Assembly (NCBI GenBank): GCA_002104985.1
Contig: MCGO01000095.1
Span: forward strand, 62,001 to 126,000
Reading direction: 5' to 3'
Length of the DNA: 64,000 bases
DNA from: Rhizoclosmatium globosum
Lineage: Eukaryota > Chytridiomycota > Chytridiomycetes > Chytridiales > Chytriomycetaceae
Position numbers and translations under genes: made by a program. Below are positions 11,233-23,003 of the stretch, piece after piece (within the stretch, counting starts at the first letter, position 1; the number at the start of each line of letters is the position of its first letter). Under the pieces are notes generated by a model. It was not told the origin of the DNA. It saw only the letters and a program-made list of their open reading frames with translations, and ran no database searches.

Positions 11233-11590
11233 TTGTCGCAGTAATTCTGTAGTATCCAACGCTGGGCGGAAGGCGAATGCTTAGTTTGTTTTTTGGCCAA
11301 TTTCGCACATTAGTTCCTTTGTCAAAGCACGCGGTGATACGAAAACCCTAACCTTGAATTCGATTCGCTGACCTTTCCGGCAGTGTCTTTTCTACCCACA
11401 AATGATTCGCCCTTGTTTCCCATTTTTAGCTTGATGAAGCATCAGTTATCTCCAGCTCTTAGACGACGGGGTCACTTATAAAATTCGGATGACGCTGTTA
11501 TGGAAAGACACAGACCCATATTAATTTACGCAGTCAGATTATACTATTTCAACAGTAATAAGATCTGGCCGCATTCTTCAATTGAATTTA

Positions 11591-12492
11591 ATGGTAACCC
11601 AACAAAACAGCTCAATGAACATCACCTCAATTCCACAAGAACTCCTTGACTCAATCATAAGCTATCTCGATGCTAAATCCATGATGCGATTCTGTCGAGC
11701 AATACCGAAACTGAATACTTACGCAGACACAGTGTTCAAAGCGGGGAAAGTCCTCCAAGCAGCAGGACCACATTCTGTCTGGCCAGATATCCATCCGATG
11801 ATCTCAAAAAACAGTATATGGATAACATAAATCCAGCCATGCATGCTTTGATAGCCCTGTGCAATCAATTTGGTGGTTCCATGCACTTGGCATTTGAATC
11901 GTCTTCGGTCGTGTACCCCGATGACTTCTACTCTGCATTGAGCAGATTCGCGACAAGGAACGTCACTTAAAGGGTAAACAGTGTGGATGACTTGTGCAAG
12001 TGGACCTATCACCTAATCCAATGTGAGAAAAACGTCGTATCAGTGACCGTTGCTCGTATAAGGCTTCAAAGAGAAGATACTATCTTCAGGGAGTGTCTTG
12101 AGAAGTTGAATCCGGTTTCTCTTGTGGTTAGTAGTTGGACTCACGAAACATTACTGTTGTATTGCTCTCCAAAGTTCAATCGTTTGCGGTGTTTGCACTT
12201 AATATACCATGATATCTGGACGACTACTTACAATGAGTTTAGTATTGTGCCGCCTATTTTTGAAGTGATTCCAGCATTGAAAGAATTGATGATTAACGTG
12301 ACTGTCAAAAGTGTGGGTTTGGAAGTCATTCGTTATTTTCGTGACTCCACTTTAGATGCTGTATATTTTTCGGGTGAATTGGCTGACTGGGAAGTATCAG
12401 TAGTTGATGAGTGTGGATTGGAGTACCATGGGACATCAGATGGTGAAATGACCAAAATCACAAGAAAAAGAGGGAATAATCTAGATAATTGA
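11591..12492 (+). pseudogene. F-box-like gene, frameshifted
   Basis: The first 80 codons (from ATG 11591) match the F-box-like gene at the left edge: SIPQELLDSIISYLDAKSMM, RFCRAIPKLN. At about 11828 the frame ends in TAA, while a shifted frame continues the homology (ALIALCNQFGGSMHL) and itself meets TAA at about 11968. The remaining in-frame stretch to 12492 is open and reads like the C-terminal part (LRCLHLIYHD, VIPALKELMIN). One frameshift plus one stop break it. No splice sites that would remove both are visible. Confidence 0.65.
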
Positions 12493-12547
12493 AAGAGAAG
12501 AAAAGAGGGAATACATCCAAAGACACCAAATTAAAGCTCACAAAAGA

Positions 12548-14071
12548 TGCCACCACCACCAAACACGCTTCCCTCCTCCCTCCGCAGTCTTCCCTCCGTC
12601 CGCCAAACAACATCGCTGCTCCTCAAACACACTTCGCACTTGAAGCACTTCAGCGTTGACTTGAGTGCAATTGACGAGGTTGTCAACCAGGTCCTCGGTC
12701 TCATCCGAAGAGACTATCCCGCGCCATCCGCGATTCCCTTCCATTCAAGGTGGCGCCACTTTGACTCGGCCTCGGAAAAGCGCGTGGAAAAGTACCTGTT
12801 TTTGGGTGGTGGTTCAAGTGTGGATTCGAATGTGGATTCAAAGGTGGATGCGAATGAGAAGGTGCGTTTAACTCGTTAATTAAAAGAATTAATACCGCAT
12901 TTAAATAGGTGCGACGTGTCCTGGATTGTTTGTGGTTTCGGTGCTTCTTGATGCAGGGGCTGGGGCAAAGTGGAAGTACAAGTTTGAAAGGGACGGGACT
13001 GTGCTTGGACGGTTTGTTTGTTTGGTCTTCGTATTTACTGCACTAGAATACTAAGACAAAATTCAATTAGATCGGAAGGCCTGGCTCTTGCTTCACTCGC
13101 CTGGTTCCTCGACGGTGCATTCTCCCTCGACCCTTCCAATCCACTCAGAGTCGATGCCGCGAAGCTATCCACTCTCTCCCTAAAGACCTCCACTCTGCAT
13201 TCCAAGTATCCCCCGAAAACCCCCTCGAAGGAGAATTGGCCGCTTATCCCTCCTTACCCGTCTCGGCACAGTCCTCACTCCCCCGAAACAGCTCACTTCT
13301 TTTACAACAAACAAAACAACGACTACAGACCCGGAAACATGCTCGACTACGTCCTCTCCCACGCGAAACAATCAGGTCAAACTAAATCAGTTGACGTGTC
13401 TGTACTCTGGTCAGTGTAATGGATGGTCTCTCAGGTGTCTGGCCTGCAACTCGTACAACTCTGGACGGAATCTCTCTTGGGGATGTGTGGCCTTCTCAAG
13501 CGATTCACTCAATCTTCCAAAAGGAATCTGTGAGAATTGAAGGGATCCCAAAAGACGCGCATCTTCAGAATTTGCATGTTGTTGCGTTCCATAAATTGAG
13601 TCAGTGGCTCACGTACTCACTTATGGAGCCGTTTTCGTTGGTTGGAGTCAAATTTGAAGGGTTGGATGTTATGACGGGGTTGGCAGAGTATAGGAATGGT
13701 GGTCTTTTTGTTGGTACGTTTGTTTGTTTCTTTTTTTTTGTAGGTACTAATCAGAAGGAAATAGATATGAACGTCATTACTCTCAAGAAGGAGACACTCG
13801 AACGGGGTCTTGCGAATGCGAAAACTGCAGGAGTTCCACGATTTGAAGTGTTTGATGATGCAGTCGTTGAATGGCGTGGACTTACGGTGGCACTGTTGGA
13901 TCTTGTGGGAGAGCGTGTCCAGAAAGCGTTGGGAATGAGTAAAGATGAACTTCCACTTGTAAAGTCCTTGAAGCGGGGACCTGGAAGCTGGGAAGAGAAG
14001 TGGCTGCCAAATTGAGACCTGATACCAAGGGTCCACCGATTGAGATTATTAGTGACGGGACAGTGTTTTAG
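12548..14071 (+). pseudogene. URC4: URC4/DUF1688 uracil-catabolism protein, multiple frameshifts
   Basis: Clear family segments appear in order: AIPFHSRWRHF, FVVSVLLDAGAGAKW, GRSEGLALASLAWFLDGAFS, FQVSPENPLEG, LDGISLGDVW, LHVVAFHKLSQWLTYSLMEP, GLAEYRNGGLF and a final GPPIEIISDGTVF ending at 14071. DUF1688/URC4 proteins act in the URC pyrimidine degradation route of fungi and bacteria. Introns can be placed at 12863-12908, about 13012-13070 and about 13714-13766. To keep the family frame, however, one base must be restored at each of about six places (near 12927, 13186, 13232, 13292, 13416 and 13959). All six are missing bases, several next to short homopolymers. Either the gene is decaying or the sequence here is poorly corrected. 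Confidence 0.75.
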
Positions 14072-14281
14072 TTTTTCTTCTGTATTTGTTTCATTGTTTC
14101 TATCTGTCGTATAAAGTGAAAGGTGAAGGCAACACACCCATTTGCTCATTTCCGTAAACTCTAAATACAGACCTTTTCGTAATCGCAAATTTCGTATCTG
14201 GTAATGTGATATATTCTTGATACCAAAAACTGTATTTGTAAACTGATTTGTTGAATGAACTGGCTCAAACCCTAACCAACT

Positions 14282-15863
14282 ATGTTTTCGATCCAATCTC
14301 ATGCTGCGCCTGTTTGTTCACCACCGAATCGTCCTTCTCCCGATCCGAAAAGGGGAGGATCGAAAAAATTTCACCAATCCAGTTTTTGCAGGGACCGCCT
14401 CGTATTTTCAAAAATCGAAAAGTATCAAAGAAACAACGGCTGTGCTGAGTCTATATCCGTCACAAGTAAGTTCGCTCTCTCTCTATGGTGGGTGGCGGTG
14501 GTGCTATGTGTTGACGGGGGGTCAGGGTGGGGATAGGCTGGAGGGTTTGATACGTCACCCCCTTGATGGTCGCCACTATTGAAAGTTGCCTCCAACAACA
14601 AACCATCAAACTAAAACACGCCAACCCAATAACAGTGCCCCAACAAACAACAACGCAACTTCCAACACACGTCCAACTGATCGCACACCCAACTTTCAAA
14701 CTCCGATGCGTCATCACCGCCGACGCCCCGCCTTTAAACCTCGACCGCCGATCCGCTGAATCAATTGCTCACATCGACTCAATCTTTTCAGCGACAAAAG
14801 CTTCGCGCGAAAGACTCGTCTACGCCCTCGCCGGTCTCTGCTTCGCTGCCTCAGCCCCGCTCCCTTTCGGCGGCGGGAGGAAAACAGCACCTGGTTTCGC
14901 TTCCTTCACCGGCAGGTCCCCCTCTGCTCTCCTAGACTGGATCATAAAAGGGACATACAGAACACACTGGGACCTCAAGAACAAGGTTGCCATAAAATTC
15001 GTGTGTGAGCAAATCAACAGGGTCGTTGTCCTCCAGACCCTCGGGGGCCGGAAAGACGAGCTCGATGAATTGATGTTGAAGGGTATGAAAAAGGCGGGTC
15101 ATTGTGAATGGTTCGGGGCACATTACATCCCGGACAAATACCGACATGTGGAGGAATCGGTTGCTATCGAGATTCCCTTGCCGATTAAGGAGTCGTTGAG
15201 TCTGCCTTTGCCGTCTACGTATTTTACGACAAAACGGAAACATATCTTGCAGGAAAATGGGCCGGAGAACCAGATGCTGCTTACTGTACCGAACGGCGTC
15301 TCGATGCGGATAGAGCGTCTTGAACGGATCAAGCGGAACAACACGGAATCACCAATGTCTACAAACTCGGACGACACGCTCTTCTCCAACGGGTTTACCA
15401 ACGGAGGGTCCAGCGTAAACGGCCACTCCGTCAATGAAAACGGAAGGCTGGCGGGTACAGTCCTTCCGGCAGCTCCACTGGCGGTGGCGGCGGTCGCTCC
15501 AGCTCTGTTTCCACAAGTGTACGGTCCACTCAGTCAATGGACGGTCTGGAAACGGGCATCATCACTACTCCCGCTCGAATGCAAGTACAAATCGCACTGC
15601 TCGATCTAATTCCATCACGGGGACTAGTATTGGACATCATCACCATCACCACCTCGCGGTTCACGTTCTCATCCGAGATGCGAGAGAATGATAAAAGCGG
15701 GAAAGGGTCTGGAGAAGATGATTCGGAGAGTAATGGGAGCAGTGGTGCTGATGGGAGTAGTGGTGGGGATGGAAGTAATAATGAGAGTAGTGATAATAGC
15801 GTTAATGCGTCCAGTGGGACACGTAATAGCAGTAATCGGTCAGATTATTGTAAGAATCATTAA
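14282..15863 (+). CDS. Hypothetical protein with low-complexity tail, frame uncertain
   Basis: I do not recognise this gene. An exon from ATG 14282 to about 14466 (donor gtaagt) precedes a long open stretch, about 14570-15460. The latter encodes a folded-looking part (ESIAHIDSIFSATKASRERL, FASFTGRSPSALLDWIIKG, KNKVAIKFVCEQINRVVVL) and then an Asn/Ser-rich segment. From about 15455 the natural-looking low-complexity sequence hops between frames (Gly/Ser-rich, then a six-His stretch near 15640, then Ser/Asn/Gly-rich to 15863), which suggests missing bases as in the neighbouring genes. The intron between the two main parts is about 100 bp, but its acceptor is not certain. Confidence 0.45.
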
Positions 15864-15957
15864 CTCTTTTTTGGAGTTTCATTTTGGTATTAGATTTAGT
15901 TGGATTCATAGTTGTAATATAGTTTTGATGAAATTTGGAAAAATGAATTTGCTATAC

Positions 15958-17141
15958 TTATTTTTTTTTTATTGGTCTATATTCAGCAGGCAAAGAGACG
16001 GCACTAGCGACACTTGGTTTCCAATCGAAATGTCCACACACTTCATCACACTGAACGTTGATTATTTTCTCGCGCTTAGTTGATCTACCGTTACTCATGC
16101 GATTCCATTCAATCGCTCGTGCTCCAGCACATCACCCCATTCATTTTCCCCAGTGCATTCAAGACTTCATCTTTGACAGAAAACAAGTTGATGATATTTC
16201 GCGACACCGCCTCTGAAGCATCAACCCACCCATCTCTTCCATCACCTCCTATCCTTTTATACGGACACACACTTCCCAACAAAATAGCACTCTCAATCTT
16301 ACGTTCCCGCACACTTCCCTCATCCTCCCCAAACCCAACTTTAGAATCCCTCCGCTTCCCTCTTCAATGCGCATCGACTCCGAAATCACAGAGAGCACAT
16401 GATAAACCAAACAAGCACCCAAAGAATGCCCCATCAACACAACCCTCTGCCCCCACCCAAACGCATAATCGCGTCCGCAACCAAATATGCAGTCCTCTCA
16501 CAGTTTCCACGCGCACCTTGAAAAGCGGCGAGACCAGCCATACCCGCTGTTACGAACATTCCAGGAATCTTTTCAACAGGGTTTGTGAGTAACTTGTGAT
16601 GTCAAGAAAGACGGGTCGTAAGAGTGTACTCGCGTCCCATTGAAGGCTTATCCACGTTGTCCTGGAAACGCGTTATCAACGAGTTTCGACCAGATTTGGG
16701 AGTCTTGAGGCGTGTGGAGGAAGCCGTCGATTGTGAGAGGGTTGGGAGGGATGGGTTTCCTAGACGTTCTGTGATTTGAACAAGTTTAAATAAGTTAAGG
16801 TGAAGGAGGGGTGTAGTACCAAGGACGAAGCCCTTTTCTCGGAATATTGGCATGGATTTGTATATCACGTACGATGCGACGGCGCTAGCTGGAGAAGCTA
16901 GGGGCATTCCAACGGGAGTGTAGCGGTATCTCTCACTGCCGATTCCAATCAATGCACTGGGTTGGTTCCCAAACAGACCTTCAATCGAGAAACTCGACAC
17001 AACATCCATTGCAATCTCAAGAACTTCGCCGATACCCCTCGCACCAGAAACTAGTTGCACAGCATCGGCAACAGTTTCTAGAACCCCTGCATTTCCAAGC
17101 CCATTTGTGTGGAGGGATTTGTATTCCAACAGACTCGACAT
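15958..17141 (-). pseudogene. DUF726 (TMCO4/Mil1-like) alpha/beta hydrolase, multiple frameshifts
   Basis: Start ATG 17141; the first exon gives a membrane-prone N-part (GMPLASPASAVASYVIYKSM), then an intron at about 16767-16817. Downstream, family-like segments appear in successive frames: DGFLHTPQDSQIWSKLV, QWDASTLLRPVF, MFVTAGMAGLAAFQGARGN, the nucleophile elbow GHSLGACLVYHVL, RERKIESAILLGSVCPY, SRNIINLFSVKDEVL and INVQCDEVCGHFDW, ending at 15958. The layout (W..a.., GxSxG, N.FS..D.VL) fits the DUF726 hydrolases. Each step needs one restored base, always in the same direction, as in the URC4 gene on the opposite strand. The hydrolase fold is well supported; whether the gene is dead is not. 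Confidence 0.6.
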
Positions 17142-17542
17142 CTAGTGAACCCAACGGCTTTTTCGAATGACCCAATGACGCGTAAATGAAGTGCACAGAA
17201 GTGGTCTGACCGTGAAATTTGCGTGTTGGTATGCGACGTTATGGTGTATGCGTCAGAACAAGCGTAATGAGGACATGTCTGCGCTTTACACTCCTATTTC
17301 CATCTGTTAGATATGTTAGCAGAACTTAATTTGGGACAAACCTACAAGTCGTTCACACTCTCTTTGTGGACATCGAACTACTGAAACTCAGTTCCGTTTT
17401 CATCCTTGAGTTTACAGGTTTCGCCGTTCTAGGAATCCTCGAAAAGCACCAAGAACAGTATCCCGTTGTTCCGACGTAGTTTTCGCAGCGACGGTTGGGG
17501 TGGAAGCTCCAGCACCCATTCCCTTGACAATTCTTGGTCACA

Positions 17543-18567
17543 ATGAATAAGAGCCCATCAGTTCCCGCGTCTCTAAAACAGATATCTCTCGGCTCATCAC
17601 AACAATCCATCACACCAGGTTTAATCCCAAACCGACTCGCGGCACCCAATACCGGGCTTCGACGGAGAGGTGATCCTGCTGGCATGCTTCAAGGAATAAC
17701 CAGCGGGACAACCTCAAAGACGGATTTATTCGAGCGATCGTGGATATATAAAGAGGGGTTGAGGCTTATTGGGATGTTTGATGCATGGCATATGAAGCCG
17801 AATGTTTTGTTTTTCGTGTATGTCGCTCAGGCGGTGAGTGCTCGATTTAATCGCCACCCATTGGGATTTTGATGAAGAGTAATGAGAAAAGGTTCTTTCC
17901 TTTGTATTTCTGGTTTCTGGGATCGTACTCGTTCAAGTTTATTCTTCGGCGGATGGATCTGTGAATAGCGCGGCTGGGACAGGCGTCATGGGACTTCAAC
18001 TTTTAGAAAGTATTATATTCATTCTGTATCGAAAGGGAAAGCTTCCTCATGTTGCACAGGCTACAGAGGTCAGAAACGCGTGGATTGTGTTTGGGGTATA
18101 GTTTCACCTTCTCATACTAGGATTAACAGCTAAATTTAGTTCCTGGTCGCTGGATTTTTCAACACACTTCTAGTTTCGTTGTTTTTTGTATTGAAGCAGT
18201 CGAATATGTACACATACCTTACTGCGTGTTGTTACTCCGAATTCAACATCCCAACGCAAAACACTTGCTTTGGAGATAGTTGAGTGTGCCATTTTGATGG
18301 ATGTGTCGCTGAAAATGAAATACTTAGGCTTTACAAATGGGACGGTGTTTATGCCAGGGACATGCAATCAGCAAACTACATGGAGAACATATTACAATCA
18401 AAATTGGAGCCTGAGTATTGTATATGCATGCTTCTGTGGGTTTCAGGTCAGTTGCCGCCAACCACTCTCTAGCTTCCGTTTACTAATTCGTGCTAGTGTG
18501 CATCACATCATTGGAATACATCAGAAGTGATCAGTTTCGTCAAGGCTGGCTTGATATTTCGGAATAA
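17543..18567 (+). CDS. Multi-pass membrane protein with in-frame TGA
   Basis: Exons 17543-17833, 17892-18095, 18140-18446 and 18497-18567 join in frame to 290 residues plus one internal TGA (codon 213, 18281-18283). Hydrophobic segments include VLFFVYVAQAVLSFVFLVSG, GLQLLESIIFILY, FLVAGFFNTLLVSLFFVL and CICMLLWVSVCITSL, suggesting four helices with a Cys-rich loop (TACCYSEFNIPTQNTC, then CHFDGC). The TGA lies in that loop. The frame beyond it is open for 78 codons, uses a clean intron and ends in a last exon, so it looks like coding sequence. The break may be a nonsense mutation or recoding. I do not recognise a family. Confidence 0.55.
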
Positions 18568-18757
18568 GTCATCATTAACTGGCAAGCCTCAAAACAAAGA
18601 TAACCGTCTCAGTCCACAAAAAACTTCTATGGATAAGAAGAAAGTGTATCCACGACCCTCTCAGATTTTAAGTATGGATCGATTGCAAGAGGAAGAAGAC
18701 GCATAAATAGTAGAGAAAGGGGAATAGGTACAATAAACACTCGTTACATGCTTATAT

Positions 18758-20180
18758 TTAAAGAACGGCCCGCAAAAAGTTTTGAATCGCTTCAAAGTAT
18801 CCACTCTCAGTACAAGTCGATCCATGCCCGCCATTAGGAAACTCTGCCCAATAAACTCCATAAACATTTTTCACGCTCCTTCCAGTATTTGTTTCAAGCT
18901 CAACATCAACTGGATTCGGCTTATGTGCGTTCCGTTTTAAAAGTAATTGAACGAGCCCTTTCTTGCCTCGACCCGAGTTGAGTAGAAGACTTGGTCGTAC
19001 AGCCTTTTTTTCGTGAAGACTTGAATTTGACCCGCGAGTAGACTCTTCAACGTCGATCATTGAATCTGATTGTCGTCGAATAAGACGTCCAGGGGTTGGA
19101 TCGTTTCCACTATTTCCAGCATCGAAACCTAACCCTTTTGTGAATGCAGTGTACCGTGCTTCTCGAACAGTTTTCAACAGCCCGAGCATATGTTGTTGAG
19201 GTATGACATCGTCTTTTCCGCCGGAGAGAAGAAGAATGGGAACTTCAATGTCGATTTGGGTGATTGCTGTTTCGGAGTCCCAGATTTGGTGGAGGAGAAA
19301 TGAGGCCATTCGAAGCAGTGGAGATACGTGTGGCATTAATTTTGGCTATTTTAAGAAAGTATGAGGTTGAGAGATTCTGTGAGAGCATACTTGCCAGACT
19401 TAAAAACGTGTTCTCGACAATTACGGCAGTTATTTTCCCAGGATTTCTAGATGCCAAGTCTATTACCACAGCTCCGCCCATTGATTGGCCTTTAAGTAAG
19501 ATCCATTAAAATCTCAATCGCTGAGGCGTGATATGGCGTACAAACCGTAAAGAACAACTTTCGTGCGCTTTAACTCTTCTTTGGCGAATATCCAATCCAA
19601 AGCTGTCTAATAACTCCATTCGTTGGAAAAACTCCACGGCTTTTGGAATAACTTACCTGTGAATCAATCTTCAATCCCTTCTCATCCGCCCTCCCTTCAC
19701 TCCTCCCGAAGCCCCGATACTCCAACATAAAAACATTCAATTTACATCCGAGGTGAAGGATTTTGGCAATCGGTAATCGCTGCCCAATATTCCCTGCGTT
19801 CCCGTGGCAATAGAGTAACGTGTGGGGACTCAGCTTCCCATCTGAAATATGTGGGATGTAGTACGCTGCAAGTTTGACTTCATCAGGAGTTTGTAGTGTG
19901 ATTGGAACGTAGTGTGGCATTTCATGTTGATCTGGTGTTTGGACGACTGTTCGAGAGTCAGGTGGGGTTAACGGCAAGTCTGCATATTGGTTTCAGATAG
20001 GGGTAACAGACGCAATAAGCGCTTACAAATAAGGTTCTCTTGATAGTGTTTCAGCTGTTCCCATACTTTCGACGGAACCTTTTTGTTTGATTGAGAGGTT
20101 CGCGGTGATGGTGCTTGTGTTGAAGACAGCGCGCTTATCGATTGAGTCTGGGGTGATGGTGGAACAGAGGACGATGACAT
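18758..20180 (-). CDS. bem46: BEM46/ABHD13-like alpha/beta hydrolase
   Basis: Exons 20180-20027, 19979-19657, 19606-19546, 19489-19395 and 19345-18758 give 406 residues in frame. Family landmarks: LIYLPLTPP, YCHGNAGNIGQRLP (oxyanion region), LEYRGFGRSEG, YGQSMGGAV (nucleophile Ser), ENTFLSLPKLMP, LSGGKDDVIP and FPNGGHGSTC (catalytic His). BEM46 proteins are membrane-associated serine hydrolases linked to polarity in fungi; substrate unknown. The copy has an insert of about 100 residues between the DDVIP and GGHG motifs, and lacks an obvious N-terminal membrane helix. Intron 19346-19394 needs a GC donor (gcaagt) to give FLSLPKLMP. It is divergent from the gene at 20392. Confidence 0.85.
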
Positions 20181-20391
20181 TTTTCTTATGTTGCTTCTTG
20201 CTGGAGCTGGCGTGGTGATAGAAGGACGCAGTTCAGGAATAGAGTGTAAATCTTAATCGAACTGTCAAACCGCATGCTTATACGAACACGACGCCTTACT
20301 TGATAAAAGAAGCCCAGTAATTTGTCAATTTTTATTATGATTGAAGAGAAGAGTACATAGGATTTGCTTTTTAATAATTTAACTGACAATT

Positions 20392-21240
20392 ATGATTCGA
20401 ATGCCATTTGACCTCCCAAAACCTATCACTCAAGTAGCACCACCGAATCTACGACACAAGCGTCGCATCAGACTCTTCATCACGGCGATTCTATTGATCG
20501 TCACGTCGCTGTTCTACGTCTACTCGAACACAAACTTAGATACAATCCCCAATCAAGAAAGAATCCTCAAAGCTGTCCATATTATTCGTGGTGATGCGCC
20601 ACGATGGCCAAAGCCGTCTGCAGTCATGCAAAAGGATAATGTGCCTGTTTTGGATGATTCAATCAATATTTTATCAAAGGAGGAGCAACTGAGTGAAGAA
20701 GTCCACAGAAGCGAACCACAGAACCAAATGGCACTGAATAAGAAAGATATTGACGAAGATAACGACGAACAGATCGTATCTGGAAATACGGAATCAACAA
20801 TCAACAAACAAAACGACCAACCAGAAGAGAAAACTGGAAAAGATCTCCAAATACCTAATGAAAAGGAACCTTTTGAATCGAAGAACAGTCTTCAAAACGC
20901 GAAAAGTTTGATAAAAGAAGAACCAAAGTCTGACGAAGCTGCCGATGAAGAAGACTCCGACGACTCCATCACAGCCGAACAACTCATCAAAAACGAAACC
21001 AAACAACGCTTGAAATCCGTTCGCGAGGAAGATTTAGTCTGGCACCAAGGCGACGATGAAGAATTCAACAACGAGCTCCGAGAACGCTTTGAAGCAGTTA
21101 TGCAAGAAAACATGAGAAAGAAACAAGACGTGGCTATTATGCGGAAGCGGAAGAGAAATGAACGACGAAAGGCAAAGTTGGAGAAGGAGAGAGCTATGAA
21201 GGCGAAATTGCAGGCTCATCGAGAAAAGTTTGGTGGATGA
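20392..21240 (+). CDS. Type II membrane protein with charged coiled-coil tail
   Basis: A single exon of 282 residues. A short basic cytoplasmic head (LRHKRRIR) is followed by one membrane helix at about residues 26-44 (LFITAILLIVTSLFYVYS). The rest is acidic and charged, ending in a predicted coiled coil (MRKRKRNERRKAKLEKERAM). The topology resembles Golgi or ER type II proteins, and it lies 79 bp upstream of a glycosyltransferase with the same topology. I do not recognise a family, and no catalytic motif is visible. Confidence 0.7.
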   Translation: MIRMPFDLPKPITQVAPPNLRHKRRIRLFITAILLIVTSLFYVYSNTNLDTIPNQERILKAVHIIRGDAPRWPKPSAVMQKDNVPVLDDSINILSKEEQLSEEVHRSEPQNQMALNKKDIDEDNDEQIVSGNTESTINKQNDQPEEKTGKDLQIPNEKEPFESKNSLQNAKSLIKEEPKSDEAADEEDSDDSITAEQLIKNETKQRLKSVREEDLVWHQGDDEEFNNELRERFEAVMQENMRKKQDVAIMRKRKRNERRKAKLEKERAMKAKLQAHREKFGG

Positions 21241-21318
21241 GAGGACATCAATAAATTTCCTTGTTTATTAGTGTTTATTTTGATTTTGCGGGGTTCGCGT
21301 TCACTGCCACTGACTGCT

Positions 21319-22771
21319 ATGATGAAACAATCCCGCCAGCACTTTCGCCTCTGCTTCATAGGCCTGTTCAGTCTATTCAGTACTGCCGCAATACTCCTCA
21401 CTCAGCTGTCATTCGAAGAAGCGAAAATATCTAATGACAGCGACACGTCAACATTCGAAGAAACAGATATTACACCCGCATCAGGCGCCTTTACATCCAA
21501 CGAACTTCAACGGCTTTGCGTCGAAGGAGATGCATTCACAATCACGCGGGGTCGGGCGACTGAATTCCGACGCGATGAATACTTGAATCAATGTTATCCG
21601 CTTGAAATCTCAATTGACCAAGGCGGACGGTCGATGGTATGCTGAACCTTCGTCATTCATTTGAAGTGTACTGAGGATGTATTTAAAGGGTCATTGCTCG
21701 GATTTTGTGAACTATATCCAGTACGGAAACGCGAGATTGGTTCGGGACTTGCCTTACGAAATGTACGAGTTGAAGGCGGAGCGATGTCCAAATTCAACGT
21801 ATCTTCATGGAGAGTTTCCTGTAAATGCATTTTTTAAGTTGGCACCGCGCGTACGGAATATTTGGCTTCCGAATCAGGTTAGTGTTAGTGTGAGTGGTGT
21901 GGGGGGGGGGGGGGGAAATGCTCAACTAGTAAAATAGGAACAAATCCATTCCGGCCAGGTCTGGTACTTTCCCGTCGCATATAAAATACTGTGTAAAACG
22001 CGAATTACTTGTAAAGCTATCAAGGCATACCTCCACCACAATAACATCACCAACACGCCACTCCTGTTCACATCCCACTCAACTCCTGATCCTCTAGAAT
22101 CAATCGAGTCTCTAGATATACGTAATAATACGCGTAAAGACTACAATACATTCTTTCACTCACACGGCCATTCCCACCGCAAACACACCAACGAACTAGT
22201 CCAATGCTGGATGCGCAATCCAACATGGCCAACACTTACTATCGTCGGAAAAGCATACAAACGGCCGTTCTTTACACCATCAAATGTCATCATTCTACCC
22301 TACGTCGCTTTTGAGACGCATCGCAAACTTCAGTGTGGGAATGGAGTGCATATCTGTGTGTCATCAACAGAAGGATATGGTCACTATATAAACGAAGCAA
22401 GGGCATTATCGTCTGTGGTTGTTACTACAGACTATGCTCCAATGAACGAGTTTGTACAGGATGGAGTATCTGGAGTGTTAGTACCCTATTCAGCAGAGAG
22501 GCCTGAAACACAAATACTTGCCCCGTATTTCAAGGGAATCGTTCAGGTTACTTCGGAATCTATTTGTGAGAGTGTTGCGAGGGTATTGCGAATGAGCATA
22601 CAGGTACGACGTGAATTGGGAGCACAAGCTAGGAGGAGGTATGAGCTTGATCGGATAGAGATGAAAAGGAATATTCTGGAGGTTTATTGGGATGCTGTTG
22701 AGCATTTGACGGGACGGACTGATCGTCATGCTCTATATCACGATGATATACTTTACATGGAGAATTGTTGA
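21319..22771 (+). CDS. Glycosyltransferase (GT-B, group 1-like), 3' end cut by a retrotransposon
   Basis: ATG 21319 starts a signal anchor (FIGLFSLFSTAAILLTQL). A first intron lies near 21620-21675 (exact junctions uncertain) and a second at about 21879-21938, containing a run of 15 G. The C-terminal half has the GT-B donor-site pattern: HICVSSTEGYGHYINEARAL, VVTTDYAPMNEFVQDG and GVLVPYSAE. Acceptor and linkage are unknown. The reading frame now ends ...MENC-stop, where the TGT TGA comes from the first bases of the LTR at 22766. The original end lies beyond the element: after the duplicated AGAAT at 26935, the frame would continue for five more codons after the shared AAT codon to TAA at 26961-26963. 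The loss is small and at the extreme C-terminus, so the enzyme may still work. Confidence 0.8.
22761..22765. repeat. Target-site duplication AGAAT (left copy)
   Basis: The five bases before the left LTR repeat directly after the right LTR at 26935-26939. This proves the insertion point, inside the last codons of the glycosyltransferase. Confidence 0.9.
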
Positions 22772-23003
22772 CTTTTATGCAGTCAGAAGGAAGAGTTTTA
22801 CTGTCTTATCTTTTGTGTGTTTATTTGTCTTTCAATATATACTTTGCTCGGGTCATTTTAGTATAAAGAGAGATGAAAATAAGGAGATTAAACGGTGATT
22901 GGACTCATTAAAGGCACGCGTGGAAAGGCACGCATGGTTGGTACAAAGGTGTGATTAGAAATGAGAACGCTAATTGGATGAGTCATATCCAATAAAGTCA
23001 ACA
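22766..23003 (-). repeat. 3' LTR of the copia element
   Basis: 238 bp, with terminal hexamers TGTTGA/TCAACA. It is the 3' LTR with respect to the minus-strand coding direction. Reading both copies side by side, I find no difference from 26697-26934. A purine-rich tract (GAGGGGGG on the minus strand, 23004-23011) borders it and fits the polypurine primer for plus-strand synthesis. Confidence 0.9.

Noticed and set aside
15635..15660. Six-histidine stretch that looks like a tag
   Set aside because: It lies in a Ser/Asn/His low-complexity region of a fungal gene and in only one frame; natural repeat, not vector sequence.
17353..17685. Minus-strand open frame with many cysteines
   Set aside because: It overlaps the first exon of the plus-strand membrane protein, whose splice sites and frame are consistent; no signal peptide and no family pattern.
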